Below are positions 26,564 to 35,978 of a DNA stretch of 64,000 nucleotides, piece by piece. The stretch spans positions 19,510 through 83,509 of the forward strand of contig JAAZAV010000049.1 in NCBI GenBank assembly GCA_012514145.1, in the 5' to 3' direction. How positions within the stretch are numbered: the stretch's first letter is position 1; the number at the start of each line of letters is the position of its first letter. The notes below the pieces were generated by a model that was not told the origin of the DNA, searched no databases, and worked only from the letters and a program-made list of their open reading frames with translations. The position numbers were made by a program, and so were the translations under genes. The DNA is from Clostridiales bacterium. GTDB taxonomy: Bacteria; Bacillota; Clostridia; Oscillospirales; CAG-272.

Positions 26564-27157
26564 ATGACACAAAAAACACTGCTCATCACCGGTTTTGACC
26601 CCTTCGGCGGCGAGACTGTCAACCCCTCCCGGGAGGCGATTAAACTGCTGCCCGACACCGTCGGCGGATACCGTCTGCATAAGTTAGAGATACCCGTCGA
26701 GTTCGGGCGGGGCGCCGAGATTGCGATAGGGGCGGCGGAGGAACTGTCGCCCGACGCCATCCTCTGCGTGGGACTGGCGGGAGGACGGCAGGCGATGACT
26801 CCCGAAGTGCTGGCAGTAAACATAAGAGACGCCGGCTCCCCCGACAACGCCGGATATAAACCCTCCTTCGAGCCGGTGGTGCCGGGAGGGCGGGAGGCAT
26901 ACTTCACGACGCTGCCTGCAAGGGAGATGACCGCCGCCATAAGCGCCGCCGGTCTGCCCGCGTCGCTCTCATTCTCCGCGGGGGTATATGTCTGCAACGA
27001 TCTTCTCTATTCCCTGCTGCACAGGTTCGCCGGCACCGAAGTCCGCGTCGGCTTCATCCATGTGCCCTTCATCCCCGAACAGGGGAAGAAGGGAAAGCCC
27101 TCGATGCCCCTCAATGACATCGCAAAGGGGCTTGCCGCCGCAATAGAAGCACTGTGA
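26564..27157 (+). CDS. pcp: pyroglutamyl-peptidase I
   Basis: Cytoplasmic cysteine peptidase (family C15) that removes N-terminal pyroglutamate. The catalytic triad is visible at the expected spacing: Glu81 in MTPEVLAVN, Cys144 in SAGVYVCN and His166 in GFIHVPF; the N-terminal TGFDPFGG is the family signature. 197 residues is slightly shorter than the usual 200-215. It starts 10 bases after the lipoprotein stop without a clear ribosome binding site, so it may be translated by coupling. Confidence 0.95.
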   Translation: MTQKTLLITGFDPFGGETVNPSREAIKLLPDTVGGYRLHKLEIPVEFGRGAEIAIGAAEELSPDAILCVGLAGGRQAMTPEVLAVNIRDAGSPDNAGYKPSFEPVVPGGREAYFTTLPAREMTAAISAAGLPASLSFSAGVYVCNDLLYSLLHRFAGTEVRVGFIHVPFIPEQGKKGKPSMPLNDIAKGLAAAIEAL

Positions 27158-27176
27158 TATCAATGATTGAAGGTAA

Positions 27177-27470
27177 ATGTCAATGTCATTAAACAGAAGA
27201 TGCCCGAGATGCGGCAGCCGCCGCGTCATGCTGACAAACGAGGAAAACAAACACGGCTGCCTCTGGACGATATTTTTCGGGATATACTATATCTGCTGGG
27301 TGTTCTTCAAATGGATTCTCGGCATATTGGTATTTATAATGTACGACTGGTGGATGGCTATAATCAAAGCCCTCATGGGCAAGGGTCATGTCTGGGTGTC
27401 GGGGAAACTGTTCTCCGGCAAACGCCGGTTTTACTACTGCCTTGACTGCTCCAATAATTTCAGCGCGTGA
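27177..27470 (+). CDS. small zinc-ribbon membrane protein
   Basis: 97 residues. CPRCG near residues 9-13 and YYCLDCSNNF near the C-terminus form a four-cysteine zinc ribbon that is split by one or two hydrophobic segments (HGCLWTIFFGIYYICWVFFKW, ILGILVFIMY). The intervening membrane segment is unusual. It begins 20 bases after pcp and is likely co-transcribed. A second ATG at 27183 has better spacing from AAGG. The function is unknown. Confidence 0.72.
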   Translation: MSMSLNRRCPRCGSRRVMLTNEENKHGCLWTIFFGIYYICWVFFKWILGILVFIMYDWWMAIIKALMGKGHVWVSGKLFSGKRRFYYCLDCSNNFSA

Positions 27471-27516
27471 CTCAGCGGATTGACCTTTCCGACAAACAAC
27501 ATCAACCGCAATAAAA

Positions 27517-27553
27517 CACCCTCCCCGAACCGTTTTACGCGGCGGGGAGGGTG
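27517..27553 (-). terminator. Rho-independent terminator of the rubrerythrin gene
   Basis: An 11-bp stem CACCCTCCCCG/CGGGGAGGGTG (27517-27527 with 27543-27553); read on the minus strand it ends in TTTTATT. Confidence 0.85.
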
Positions 27554-27583
27554 AATTTATGCCGTTATTGAACCGTCAGCGGA

Positions 27584-28138
27584 TTATTTGCCGAAGTATC
27601 TGGCGAGCAGACCTTCGAAAGCCTTGCCGTGGCGGGCTTCGTCCTTAGCCATCTCGTGGACGGTGTCGTGGATGGCGTCAAGGTTGAGCTTCTTGGCGAG
27701 CTTGGCAAGCTCGAACTTGCCGGCGGTGGCGCCTCTCTCGGCTTCTACGCGGAGCTTCAGATTCTCCTCGGTGGAAGTGGTGACTACTTCGCCCAGCAGC
27801 TCGGCGAACTTGGAGGCGTGCTCCGCCTCCTCGTAGGCTGCCTTCTCCCAGTAAAGCCCGATCTCGGGATAGCCCTCTCTGAACGCGACGCGGGCCATGG
27901 CAAGATACATGCCTACCTCGGTGCACTCGCCGGTGAAGTTGGCGCGCAGACCCTCGATTATCTCGGCGGGAACGCCCTCCGCCTTGCCTTCGCCTACCAC
28001 ATGCTCGGTGGCCCAGGCAAGGTTTTCCTCGGCGACTTCAACGAACTTCTCTGCGGGCTGACCGCATACCGGACACTTTACCGGGGGCTTCTCACCTGTG
28101 ACTATCTCACCGCAAACTGTGCATCTCCACTTTTTCAT
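27584..28138 (-). CDS. reverse rubrerythrin (rubredoxin domain N-terminal)
   Basis: Peroxide-reducing di-iron protein of anaerobes. The rubredoxin centre is at the N-terminus (Cys6, 9, 22, 25), reversed relative to classical rubrerythrin; the ferritin-like four-helix part carries [20 protein letters not shown] and DEARHGKAF as iron ligands. AAAGGAG precedes the ATG. It lies 137 bases downstream of perR on the same strand, consistent with peroxide control. Confidence 0.93.
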   Translation of the reverse strand: MKKWRCTVCGEIVTGEKPPVKCPVCGQPAEKFVEVAEENLAWATEHVVGEGKAEGVPAEIIEGLRANFTGECTEVGMYLAMARVAFREGYPEIGLYWEKAAYEEAEHASKFAELLGEVVTTSTEENLKLRVEAERGATAGKFELAKLAKKLNLDAIHDTVHEMAKDEARHGKAFEGLLARYFGK

Positions 28139-28275
28139 GATAAATCTCCTTTAATAATAAATATAATGATTTGGTTTTCTTAACTTATTTGATCGCCGCT
28201 GTTTCGTGTGACCGACCCGTCTGTTTACGGCATGTGCCGTTCCCCGAGGTCAGTCAGTTATACTGTGTCTCCCTT

Positions 28276-28821
28276 TCAGACACTCTGTTTATCGGGTGCT
28301 GTTGTTTCGGAATATTGTCCGTCAGCCGCGGATGCCGCCTCTTTTGCGGCGCAATCGGGACAGACGCCCATCAGCTCCAGATGGTATTTCTCCACCTTAA
28401 AGCCTCCCGCATCGTCTACCAGTCCGACAAGCCGCCGTGGCAGGTCGTCGGGGGTTTCGATGTCGCATACATAACCGCAGCGACGGCAGGTTATGTGGCA
28501 GTGGGGGTGTGTGGTAATGTCGAAGCGGTCGTCCGCCTCGGCAAGCTTGAGCCTGAGAAGGTCGCCGTCCTCGGCGGCGTTGGCAAGCATGCGGAAAACC
28601 GTCGCCCGGCTGATATCGGGGTAATTCTTATGTATTTCCTCATACACCATTCCCGCCGACGCATGACAGTTCATCTCCCGCAGCGTCCGCATAATCAACG
28701 TTTTTTGGACCGTGCTGCGCCTTGTTTCTTTCGCAGGACTTCCGCTTTTGATTTCATTCGTCTTTTTCTCTGCCGTTAAATCTGACAAGCCTCCCTTCTC
28801 ACCTTCCTTATTGTCTTTCAT
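28276..28821 (-). CDS. perR: Fur family peroxide-responsive regulator, PerR-like
   Basis: Iron- or manganese-dependent repressor of oxidative stress genes. The winged helix ends in ISRATVFRMLANAAEDG; RFDITTHPHCHITCRRCG contains the regulatory Asp/His set and the first zinc CxxC, with CPDC the second. RFD plus a rubrerythrin gene next door favours PerR over Fur or Zur. ATG at 28821 was chosen; a TTG at 28851 adds ten residues without a ribosome binding site. The N-terminal ~35 residues are a charged extension. Confidence 0.88.
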   Translation of the reverse strand: MKDNKEGEKGGLSDLTAEKKTNEIKSGSPAKETRRSTVQKTLIMRTLREMNCHASAGMVYEEIHKNYPDISRATVFRMLANAAEDGDLLRLKLAEADDRFDITTHPHCHITCRRCGYVCDIETPDDLPRRLVGLVDDAGGFKVEKYHLELMGVCPDCAAKEAASAADGQYSETTAPDKQSV

Positions 28822-28904
28822 GTGTGTCTTGCGATTTCCGATTTTTCGCAAAGAGAATAAATAATATCTGTTCCTTATTGATACTCTATCTCTTTTGCGA
28901 CTAT

Positions 28905-28933
28905 ATTATAACATAGTGTGCGCGGTATGTCAA
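28905..28933 (-). promoter_or_regulatory. consensus promoter of perR
   Basis: On the minus strand TTGACA (28933-28928), 17-base spacer and TATAAT (28910-28905). The -10 lies in an AT-rich partial palindrome (ATGTTATAATATAG) that resembles half of a PerR box, suggesting autorepression. Confidence 0.82.
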
Positions 28934-29293
28934 CAGAAAATTTAGAAAAAATCGCGAATTGTATGATGTTACAGATTACGAGGTGCAGCAGATTGTATAA
29001 TGGTGCATTTTATCCAATTAAATTTACTCAACGGAAAACCGGTATCACATGTTCATTCGGATCGGGTTTATTTTTTTACAAAAATATGATATACTCGAAG
29101 CATTAAAAATGATATTTAGACTGTACAAACATTTAAGCAACAGTTTATGTTCCGGGCAGAACGGAATCTGTAAATGAACACGAAAATGCAAAAATATACC
29201 CCATCCCACAAAAAACTGCAAAATCCGGAAAACAAAACACGCCGGCAATAATGCTTCGGGCATCTTTTGGTGTGTTTATATTGAGGTAACGAT
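28934..29293. other. AT-rich intergenic region
   Basis: About 360 bases between the divergent perR promoter and the alpha/beta hydrolase gene. A 62-codon frame at 28918-29106 lacks a ribosome binding site. I see no hairpin, repeat or RNA gene here. Confidence 0.6.
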
Positions 29294-30091
29294 ATGATTT
29301 TCAGTGCGACAGAGGGAAAAGTCCGGCTTGACAGCGGCAATGTTCCCTATATAAAGTTCGGGCGCGGAGCCGGAACGCTGGTCATGATACCCGGACTGCG
29401 CCTCTCGGATATAAGCGGCTCGGCAGGAGCCGCCGCATGGTATTACCGCATCTTCGCTAAAGATTATACCGTGTATATGTTCGACAAAAAGGACAATCTA
29501 TCAAGCGGATGTACCGTACATGACCTTGCCGGTGATGTGGCGGAAGCCATGAAGAAATTGAATCTCGGGGATGCTTGTGTGTTCGGAGCGTCGCAGGGCG
29601 GAATGATCGGGCAGGAGTTAGCAATCAATCATCCCGAATCGGTTTCAAAACTGGTATTGGCGGTCACTCTCAGCAGAACCAACGAAACGGTACAAAATGT
29701 GATAAATCACTGGATTAGTCTTGCGAAGGAAGGCGGTCTTTCCGCGGTGGCGGAGGATTATATCTATAAAGGGTACTCAGAGAAATATATAAACAGATAC
29801 AGGGCTGTTCTTCCGCTTTTCATAAAAACGCAGAAATTCATGCCCGCGGAGAGATTTATTGTCCTTGCGAAAGCCTGCCTTACCTGCAATACCTATGACA
29901 AGCTTGACAATATCAAGTGTCCCGTGCTAGTCCTCGGCGGAGGGAAGGATAAAGTTGTCACCGTTGAGGCTTCTCTGGAAATCGCCGAAAAGCTGAACTG
30001 CGAATACTATATCTATGAAGACCTTGGACACGAGGCATATAACGAAGCGAAGGACTTCAACAAGAGGATATACGAGTTTTTTGCCGATTAA
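29294..30091 (+). CDS. alpha/beta hydrolase
   Basis: 265-residue alpha/beta hydrolase fold. Oxyanion region VMIPGLRLSD, nucleophile elbow FGASQGGMIG with Ser100, acid in VLGGGKDKVV and His in EDLGHEAYNEA complete the triad. GAGGTAA precedes the ATG. The cap region between residues 120 and 190 is short and helical. The substrate is unknown. Composition is less GC-rich than the average for the window. Confidence 0.87.
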   Translation: MIFSATEGKVRLDSGNVPYIKFGRGAGTLVMIPGLRLSDISGSAGAAAWYYRIFAKDYTVYMFDKKDNLSSGCTVHDLAGDVAEAMKKLNLGDACVFGASQGGMIGQELAINHPESVSKLVLAVTLSRTNETVQNVINHWISLAKEGGLSAVAEDYIYKGYSEKYINRYRAVLPLFIKTQKFMPAERFIVLAKACLTCNTYDKLDNIKCPVLVLGGGKDKVVTVEASLEIAEKLNCEYYIYEDLGHEAYNEAKDFNKRIYEFFAD

Positions 30092-30124
30092 CCCGACTTC
30101 CCGCCGCGGGGGGATATTCACATG

Positions 30125-30164
30125 AAAAAACTCCGATGCGGCAAAACACCCGCATCGGAGTTTT
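30125..30164 (+). terminator. Rho-independent terminator
   Basis: AAAACTCCGATGCGG pairs with CCGCATCGGAGTTTT around a 7- to 8-base loop, ending in TTTTCT; it closes the alpha/beta hydrolase gene. Confidence 0.9.
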
Positions 30165-30191
30165 CTGCCGCCGCTTGTATTTCTTTAGATT

Positions 30192-30220
30192 AAAAAAGAC
30201 CCGGAAATCTCACATTTCCG
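30192..30220 (-). terminator. terminator of the tRNA-Arg transcript
   Basis: On the minus strand CGGAAAT-5-ATTTCCG followed by GGTCTTTTTTA, just downstream of the tRNA. Confidence 0.82.
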
Positions 30221-30231
30221 AGCCTTGTGTC

Positions 30232-30306
30232 TGGCACCCCCAGCGAGAATCGAACTCACAACTAACCCTTAGGAGGGGCTTGTTATATCCATTTAACTAT
30301 GGGGGC
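30232..30306 (-). tRNA. tRNA-Arg (anticodon CCU)
   Basis: A full cloverleaf is readable: acceptor GCCCCCA with TGGGGGT, D-arm, anticodon loop CTCCTAA giving CCU, T-arm with GTTCGATTC, discriminator G and encoded CCA. It decodes AGG. Confidence 0.93.
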
Positions 30307-30376
30307 GTATGGGCTGTGGGGGATATTTCCGGCGGCAAAACGGCAAAAAGCCGCCGGAAATTCAAAACCGGTGGAT

Positions 30377-30452
30377 ATTATATCACCAATCGGTGAAGAA
30401 TTCAAGTATTTTCGGGTAATCTCTTGAAATTTGTTGAGATATAGGCTATAAT
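30377..30452. promoter_or_regulatory. divergent promoters for tRNA-Arg and the LCP gene
   Basis: Minus strand: TTGAAT (30405-30400), 17-base spacer, TATAAT (30382-30377) for the tRNA. Plus strand: TTGAAA (30424-30429), 17-base spacer, TATAAT (30447-30452) for the LCP gene. Confidence 0.8.
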
Positions 30453-30518
30453 AACAGCTATTCGGCGTGCTGTGCGCCGTTTTTGACAAATATACGGAAG
30501 GGGAGGCGTTTTATAACA

Positions 30519-31532
30519 ATGGGTTCCGCGCTGAAGAATTTTATTATAACGTTTTTTGTATCGCTGCTTATATTCGGCCTTATCGCCTACATGCTTGTAA
30601 ACTACGCGGTGAATGCCATTATAAACGCCGCTCCCGAAATCACCCCCGACCCGGGCGCCGAGGTCACCGACGAAACCACAGCCGACCCGGCTGAGCCGGT
30701 TGAGACCAAACTGGACCTCAGCGCGATAGCCGGACAGACCTTTACGGCGCTTATCATAGGCACCGACTACCAGCCGGAGATTTTCACCGATTACGACCTT
30801 AAGGCGGTGAACAAGAACGCGCCGGGCTTCCCCAAGCCCGAGCGCACCATACAGGCGGACGCCCTGCTGCTGGTACGGGTCGATCGAACCTCCGCCAGCT
30901 TCGTAATATCCGCCCTGCCCGCCAACATGGTGGTAAAGTGCGACGGAGTCGACACCCAGCTCCGGGATGTTCTGGCGCTGAAGGATGTCGCCTATCTCTG
31001 CGACAAGGTGACCGCGTATACCGGCTACGCCATAGATTATTACGCCCTGTTTTCTGTCGGCGACTGCGCCGCTATACTCGAAAAACTGGGCGGGCTGCAC
31101 TTCGATGTGCCCGAGAACATGAGCTATATCGACAACAACGGCAAGCTGAAGATCAGCCTCCGCAAGGGACCTCAGCAGCTGACCGGCGACACGGCGGTGA
31201 AAATGCTCCGCTACGCCTCCTACAAGGACGGGACAGCGGGGCGGCTGCGCACCACCTCGGCTTTCGCCCGGGAACTGATACGCACCCTCACCGCTCCCGA
31301 GCACTTCAACTCGGCGGTGTCCATATACCAGGGTATCTCCGGCATGTTCGAGACCAACTTCACTCCCGAGATGCTCGCCGCCGAGATTGACCTCATCTAT
31401 ATGTTCCCCCAGCTGAACGTGGTGGAGCTGGCATACCCCGGATCCACCGTCACCGGCGTCAGCGGCGAATACTTCCAGCCCAGCGTCACATCGGCAATAG
31501 CCATGTACCGCGAATACCGCCATGTCAGATAG
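30519..31532 (+). CDS. LytR-CpsA-Psr (LCP) family protein
   Basis: Membrane-anchored phosphotransferase that attaches glycopolymers to peptidoglycan. One membrane helix at residues 8-29, a Pro/Thr/Asp-rich linker, then the LCP domain with ALIIGTD, RADALLLV-like QADALLLVRVDRTSA and GGLHFDVPENM...LTGDTAVKMLRYASY...RLRTT. The usual Arg in the active site appears as GRLRTTSAFAR. ATG at 30519 with GGGGAGG 12 bases upstream; an in-frame TTG at 30483 is less likely. The wall polymer is unknown. Confidence 0.82.
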   Translation: MGSALKNFIITFFVSLLIFGLIAYMLVNYAVNAIINAAPEITPDPGAEVTDETTADPAEPVETKLDLSAIAGQTFTALIIGTDYQPEIFTDYDLKAVNKNAPGFPKPERTIQADALLLVRVDRTSASFVISALPANMVVKCDGVDTQLRDVLALKDVAYLCDKVTAYTGYAIDYYALFSVGDCAAILEKLGGLHFDVPENMSYIDNNGKLKISLRKGPQQLTGDTAVKMLRYASYKDGTAGRLRTTSAFARELIRTLTAPEHFNSAVSIYQGISGMFETNFTPEMLAAEIDLIYMFPQLNVVELAYPGSTVTGVSGEYFQPSVTSAIAMYREYRHVR

Positions 31533-31602
31533 GCAGCGGACGACCTCACCGGTATATTTTCATTGAGACAATAATACATAACACATACAGGAGAACACCG
31601 AA

Positions 31603-32997
31603 ATGCTCAACAGCGAAAAGACAATGGACAAGATAGTCGCGCTATGCAAGAACCGCGGCTTCGTTTTCAGCGGCTCCGAGATTTACGGCGGGCTGGCAAA
31701 TTCCTGGGATTACGGCCCCCTCGGCGTCGAATACAAGAACAACTTAAAGCGCGCCTGGTGGAAGAAATTCGTCCAGGAGTCCAAGTATAACGTAGGGCTT
31801 GACGCCGCTATTCTGATGAACTCACAGGTATGGGCGGCATCCGGGCATGTCGCCACCTTCAACGACCCGCTCATCGACTGCAAAGCCTGTAAGATGCGCC
31901 ACCGCGCCGACAAGCTGCTGGAGGACTATGTAAAGGCAAACAACCTCACCGATGTGGATGTGGAGGCGATGGACAGCGAGGCGATGCTGAACTTCATCCG
32001 CGCAGAAAAAGTTCCCTGCCCGGGCTGCGGCAAGTCGGACTTCACCGACATCCGCAAGTTCAACCTGATGTTCAAGACCCATCAGGGCGTAACCGAGGAC
32101 AGCGCGAATGAGGTTTACCTCCGTCCCGAGACCGCGCAGGGCATTTTCGTCAACTTCTCCAACATTCAGCGCTCCACCCGCCGCAAGGTTCCCTTCGGCG
32201 TGGCTCAGATAGGCAAATCTTTCCGCAACGAAATAACCCCCGGCAACTTCATCTTCCGTATCCGCGAGTTCGAGCAGATGGAGCTTGAGTTCTTCTGCAA
32301 GCCGGGCACCGATCTTGAGTGGTTCGACTACTGGAGAAACTTCTGCGCCGAGTTCCTCTACAGCCTGGGCATGAAGAAGGAAAATCTCCGCCTCCGCGAC
32401 CACGGACCGCAGGAACTCTCCTTCTATTCCAAGGCGACAACCGACTTTGAGTACCTCTTCCCCTTCGGCTGGGGCGAGCTCTGGGGTATTGCCGACCGCA
32501 CCGACTATGACCTGAACTGTCATATCAAGCATTCGGGCAAGGACCTCAGCTACTTTGACCCCGAGACCAACGAGCGCTATGTGCCCTATGTGGTCGAGCC
32601 CTCCCTGGGCGCCGACCGGGCGGCTCTCGCCTTCCTGGTTGAAGCCTACGACGAGGAGGTTATCGACGAGAAGGATACCCGCGTGGTGCTGCGGTTCCAC
32701 CCCTATCTGGCTCCCTTCAAGGCGGCGGTGCTCCCGCTCTCCAAGAAGCTGGCAGCCGAGGCGGGCGAAATTGCCGACAATCTCGCAAAACTCTTCCCGG
32801 TGGACTATGACGATACCGGTTCCATCGGCAAGCGCTACCGCCGTGAGGACGAGATAGGCACCCCCTTCTGTATCACCTACGACTTCGAGTCCAAGGAGGA
32901 CGGCTGCGTGACCGTCCGCGACCGCGACACCATGGAACAGGTTCGCATTCCCATCGACAGTGTGGGCGCATATATATCCGAGAGGATAACATTCTGA
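31603..32997 (+). CDS. glyQS: glycine--tRNA ligase, dimeric type
   Basis: Class II synthetase charging tRNA-Gly. Motif 2 is [25 protein letters not shown] and motif 3 is [15 protein letters not shown]; an insertion with two CxxC-like pairs ([16 protein letters not shown]) lies near residues 95-145. The anticodon-binding domain is C-terminal. 464 residues matches the Firmicutes alpha2 enzyme. AGGAGA precedes the ATG. No T-box leader is visible in the short upstream gap. Confidence 0.97.
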   Translation: MLNSEKTMDKIVALCKNRGFVFSGSEIYGGLANSWDYGPLGVEYKNNLKRAWWKKFVQESKYNVGLDAAILMNSQVWAASGHVATFNDPLIDCKACKMRHRADKLLEDYVKANNLTDVDVEAMDSEAMLNFIRAEKVPCPGCGKSDFTDIRKFNLMFKTHQGVTEDSANEVYLRPETAQGIFVNFSNIQRSTRRKVPFGVAQIGKSFRNEITPGNFIFRIREFEQMELEFFCKPGTDLEWFDYWRNFCAEFLYSLGMKKENLRLRDHGPQELSFYSKATTDFEYLFPFGWGELWGIADRTDYDLNCHIKHSGKDLSYFDPETNERYVPYVVEPSLGADRAALAFLVEAYDEEVIDEKDTRVVLRFHPYLAPFKAAVLPLSKKLAAEAGEIADNLAKLFPVDYDDTGSIGKRYRREDEIGTPFCITYDFESKEDGCVTVRDRDTMEQVRIPIDSVGAYISERITF

Positions 32998-33011
32998 TTA
33001 AGACTATAACC

Positions 33012-33045
33012 GTATCGCCGCGGATTTCCGCGGCGATACTTATTT
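33012..33045 (+). terminator. Rho-independent terminator
   Basis: A 12-bp perfect stem GTATCGCCGCGG/CCGCGGCGATAC with a 4-base loop (33012-33039) followed by TTATTT, after glyQS. Confidence 0.85.
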
Positions 33046-33114
33046 CCGCCCTGCCTCTGCACTGTTCCCTCTTGCTTCAACACATCCCATTTCATCAACG
33101 CGCGAAAACCGCTG

Positions 33115-33143
33115 TTGCATACCGCAGGGCGGTGTGCTATAAT
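33115..33143 (+). promoter_or_regulatory. sigma-A promoter of the GH31 gene
   Basis: TTGCAT 33115-33120, 17-base spacer, TATAAT 33138-33143. It overlaps the 5' part of a longer open frame and so argues for the start at 33181. Confidence 0.75.
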
Positions 33144-33180
33144 GCGGTCAAAGACGAAACACCCCTGCAGGGAGAACAAC

Positions 33181-35256
33181 ATGAACGAAAAGACGATACT
33201 GCAATTCGAGCGGATATTCCCGGGGATATGGCGTGCGCGCGTATGCGCGAACACCGATACCGGCGGCATGGGAACTTCGCTCACCGCCTTTTACAAGCAC
33301 GAGCCGAGGACAGAAAAACTCGACAGCCTGCCCGAAGCCGGGTTCCCCTTTGACGGCGCGCCGGGCGGGGAGGCGTTCTGCCAGTCTGACGGAGATGCAG
33401 GCACGGTTATATGCCTGCCGCTGCGTCTGTCCGAGCGGCTCTACGGTCTGGGACTGAACTATCAGCGGCTCTGCGTCAACTATGCGGCGCGTCAGCTGCG
33501 CTGCGACCACTACGGCGGGCAGGACAACGGCCGCACCCATATTCCCGCCCCCTTCTACGTGTCGGACAGAGGCTATGCGGTGCTCATAGACACGCCCGAG
33601 CCGGTGAGCTTCTACATGGGGAGCAGCGTGCGCCGGGATGCGGTGAACCCTCCCCCCGAGATACACCGGTTCCGCGAAAAGGGCTGGTCGGCGGTGACAC
33701 CTGCCGAATATGTGGAGGCTTCCTTTGCCGCCGGCGGGTGCGACGTCTATGTGTTCGCCGCATCAAAGGACAGCAAATCTCCCATGCGCGACGCGGCGGC
33801 GCGCTACAACCTGTGGAGCGGCGGCGGCTTCATCCCGCCGAAGTGGGGGCTGGGCATGTGGCAGCGGGTCAGCGGCTATGCCGACGGAGAGGACGTGAGA
33901 GCCGAGGCGGCAGCTTTCGAGGAACACGACATGCCTCTGTCGGTGATAGGACTTGAGCCGGGCTGGCAGACGGCAGCCTATCCAAGCTCCCTCGACTGGG
34001 ATGAAAAACACTTCCCGGATCACAAGTCGCTGATGGCAGAGCTTGCCTCGAAGGGAATAAGGCTCAACCTGTGGGAGAACTTCTTCATCTCGGAGAAGTC
34101 GACCCTGTACGACCCCGTTTCCCCATACTGCGGCTCTCACAAGGTGTGGAACGGCATAGTTCCCGATCTCGGCTCCCCCGAAGCGGTGGAGATACTGAGC
34201 CGGCATCACAAAAAACTGGCGGCGGAGGGAGTCTCGGGCTTCAAGGTGGACGAGTGCGATGGCTTTGACGGCTGGCTGTGGCCGGATCACGCGTCCTTCC
34301 CATCGGGACTCCGGGGAATTACCATGCGGGCGATATACGGCGCGGTGCTGCAGAGGATGCAGGACGACGCCTTCCGCTCGCTGGGACGGCGAACCTACGG
34401 ACTGGTGCGGGCTTCCAACGCGGGAGCGGCACACCTGCCCTATGTTATTTACAACGACTGCTATTCCTTCCCCCAGTTCCTCACCGGCACGGCGTCGGCA
34501 GCCTTCTGCGGCGCTCTTTGGGTGCCCGAGGTGCGGGACGCCTCCACTCCGAGGGAATGGGCGAGACGCTTCGCCCTTTCGGCGCTCTCCCCGATACTTA
34601 TGCTCAACGCCTGGGCGTCGGGCGCGAAACCCTGGAAGTTCCCCGAGATCGAGGACACGATACGCTCGATCCTCCGTTTCCGTCAATCTATCGCGCCGGC
34701 GCTCTACAACGCCTTCCGCGGCTGGTACGAGGAGGGCATACCGCCCTTCCGTCCGCTCTGCATGGACTGGGCGGGCGGCGCCTCAGAGAAGGGCGGCGAG
34801 CTGGACGACACCGAAAATCCATACAGCCTCGGCGAGCTGCTTGACGTGACCGACGAATATCTCATCGGCAGAGACCTGCTGGCGGCGCCGGTGGCGCCCG
34901 ACAGCGACACAAGGCGGATAATCCTTCCCCCCGGCGAGTGGTACGACTTCTTCACCATGGAGCGGGTCGAGAACAGCTTCACCCGGGAGTTCGCGCTTGA
35001 TGAGATCCCCCTCTATGTTCGGGGCGGAGCGGTGGTGCCGACCTTAGGCGAGGACGGCGCGCTTGTGCTGCGCTGCTGCGGCAGGGAGGGCGAAGGGATA
35101 ATCTACGACGACGACGGCGAGAGCTTCGGCTACGAGAGGGGCGAATATTCGCTTATAAAAGTGATTTTCGCCGACGGCAGGGCGGATTACACCGTAGAAT
35201 CCCACGGATATGAGCCGGGTTACGGCGATTTGCGCTTCGTTTTCTCACGGGATTAA
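33181..35256 (+). CDS. glycoside hydrolase family 31 (alpha-xylosidase/alpha-glucosidase type)
   Basis: Retaining alpha-glycosidase. Visible are an N-terminal beta-domain with LYGLGLNYQRL, the barrel entry PPKWGLGMWQ, the nucleophile region GFKVDECDG with Asp357, a downstream acid/base region, and a C-terminal beta-domain with VRGGAVVPTLGEDG. GGGAGAA precedes ATG 33181; the earlier in-frame ATG at 33115 coincides with the promoter. No signal peptide, so it should act on imported oligosaccharides. Xylosidase versus glucosidase specificity cannot be set from the motifs. Confidence 0.9.
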   Translation: MNEKTILQFERIFPGIWRARVCANTDTGGMGTSLTAFYKHEPRTEKLDSLPEAGFPFDGAPGGEAFCQSDGDAGTVICLPLRLSERLYGLGLNYQRLCVNYAARQLRCDHYGGQDNGRTHIPAPFYVSDRGYAVLIDTPEPVSFYMGSSVRRDAVNPPPEIHRFREKGWSAVTPAEYVEASFAAGGCDVYVFAASKDSKSPMRDAAARYNLWSGGGFIPPKWGLGMWQRVSGYADGEDVRAEAAAFEEHDMPLSVIGLEPGWQTAAYPSSLDWDEKHFPDHKSLMAELASKGIRLNLWENFFISEKSTLYDPVSPYCGSHKVWNGIVPDLGSPEAVEILSRHHKKLAAEGVSGFKVDECDGFDGWLWPDHASFPSGLRGITMRAIYGAVLQRMQDDAFRSLGRRTYGLVRASNAGAAHLPYVIYNDCYSFPQFLTGTASAAFCGALWVPEVRDASTPREWARRFALSALSPILMLNAWASGAKPWKFPEIEDTIRSILRFRQSIAPALYNAFRGWYEEGIPPFRPLCMDWAGGASEKGGELDDTENPYSLGELLDVTDEYLIGRDLLAAPVAPDSDTRRIILPPGEWYDFFTMERVENSFTREFALDEIPLYVRGGAVVPTLGEDGALVLRCCGREGEGIIYDDDGESFGYERGEYSLIKVIFADGRADYTVESHGYEPGYGDLRFVFSRD

Positions 35257-35302
35257 AATCAGCGCAAATTCATTCATGGGACGATATTTAACGCGCTGAC
35301 GG

Positions 35303-35331
35303 TTGAATCGCCGCTCGGGGAATGGTATAAT
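35303..35331 (+). promoter_or_regulatory. sigma-A promoter
   Basis: TTGAAT 35303-35308, 17-base spacer, TATAAT 35326-35331, upstream of the gene at 35366. Confidence 0.78.
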
Positions 35332-35365
35332 ATTCCCGTAAAAAGCTCCCGCGGAGGAAAACGAC

Positions 35366-35935
35366 TTGAATAACGATTACACATACACACCCGGACAGAC
35401 GGGCAGGACGCAGTGGCTTATCGCCGGATTGCTCTATGTCGCCGCAATCGGGCTGTACGGACTGGGCGCGACCTTCAAAAATGTGCGGCTCTTTCTGCAG
35501 CTCGGCACCATGGCGGCTGCGGTGGCGGCTTTGCAGATCACTATACGCTGGTGCCTGTCCACCCATTACTACACGCTGACGGCGCCCGATGAAGAATCGC
35601 CCTCGGGCAGTCTGGTGATAAGCCGGCTGCAGGGAGAGCGGAGGAGGATCATGGCGTCATTGTCGCTGGAAACGGCAATTGCCATGGAACCGGCGGCCGA
35701 CCGGGCGGCTATCAGAGCGCTGGAGGGCAAGCACGGAACACTGCGCCGTCTCTATGACTACCGCAGCAATATGATGTGCAAAACCGGATATCTTTACATC
35801 TTCGAGTTCAACGGCGAGACGAACGGCGTGCGCATCGAGTGTGACGATGCCTTCGCGGCTGAACTGAAGCGGCGCGGGCGGCTCATCCCGGGCAATGAGG
35901 AACCGGTATACGACCCGGCGGAACGTGAGAAGTGA
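35366..35935 (+). CDS. hypothetical membrane protein with two N-terminal helices
   Basis: 189 residues beginning at a TTG (35366) with GGAGG placed 8 bases upstream. Two hydrophobic segments lie at about 18-36 and 43-62; the remaining ~125 residues are a soluble, probably cytoplasmic domain with no family I can name. The arrangement resembles small membrane proteins with a PH-like tail, but this is a loose comparison. It is followed by a DUF1080 gene after 43 bases. Confidence 0.72.
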   Translation: MNNDYTYTPGQTGRTQWLIAGLLYVAAIGLYGLGATFKNVRLFLQLGTMAAAVAALQITIRWCLSTHYYTLTAPDEESPSGSLVISRLQGERRRIMASLSLETAIAMEPAADRAAIRALEGKHGTLRRLYDYRSNMMCKTGYLYIFEFNGETNGVRIECDDAFAAELKRRGRLIPGNEEPVYDPAEREK

Positions 35936-35978
35936 TACATTTTAATATACAATAAATATAACGGACAAGGAGAAAATC

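Noticed and set aside
28918..29106. 62-codon frame beside the perR promoter
   Set aside because: It overlaps the perR promoter, has no ribosome binding site and no recognisable features.
31533..31602. T-box riboswitch before glyQS
   Set aside because: The gap is only about 70 bases and shows no T-box sequence or specifier stem.
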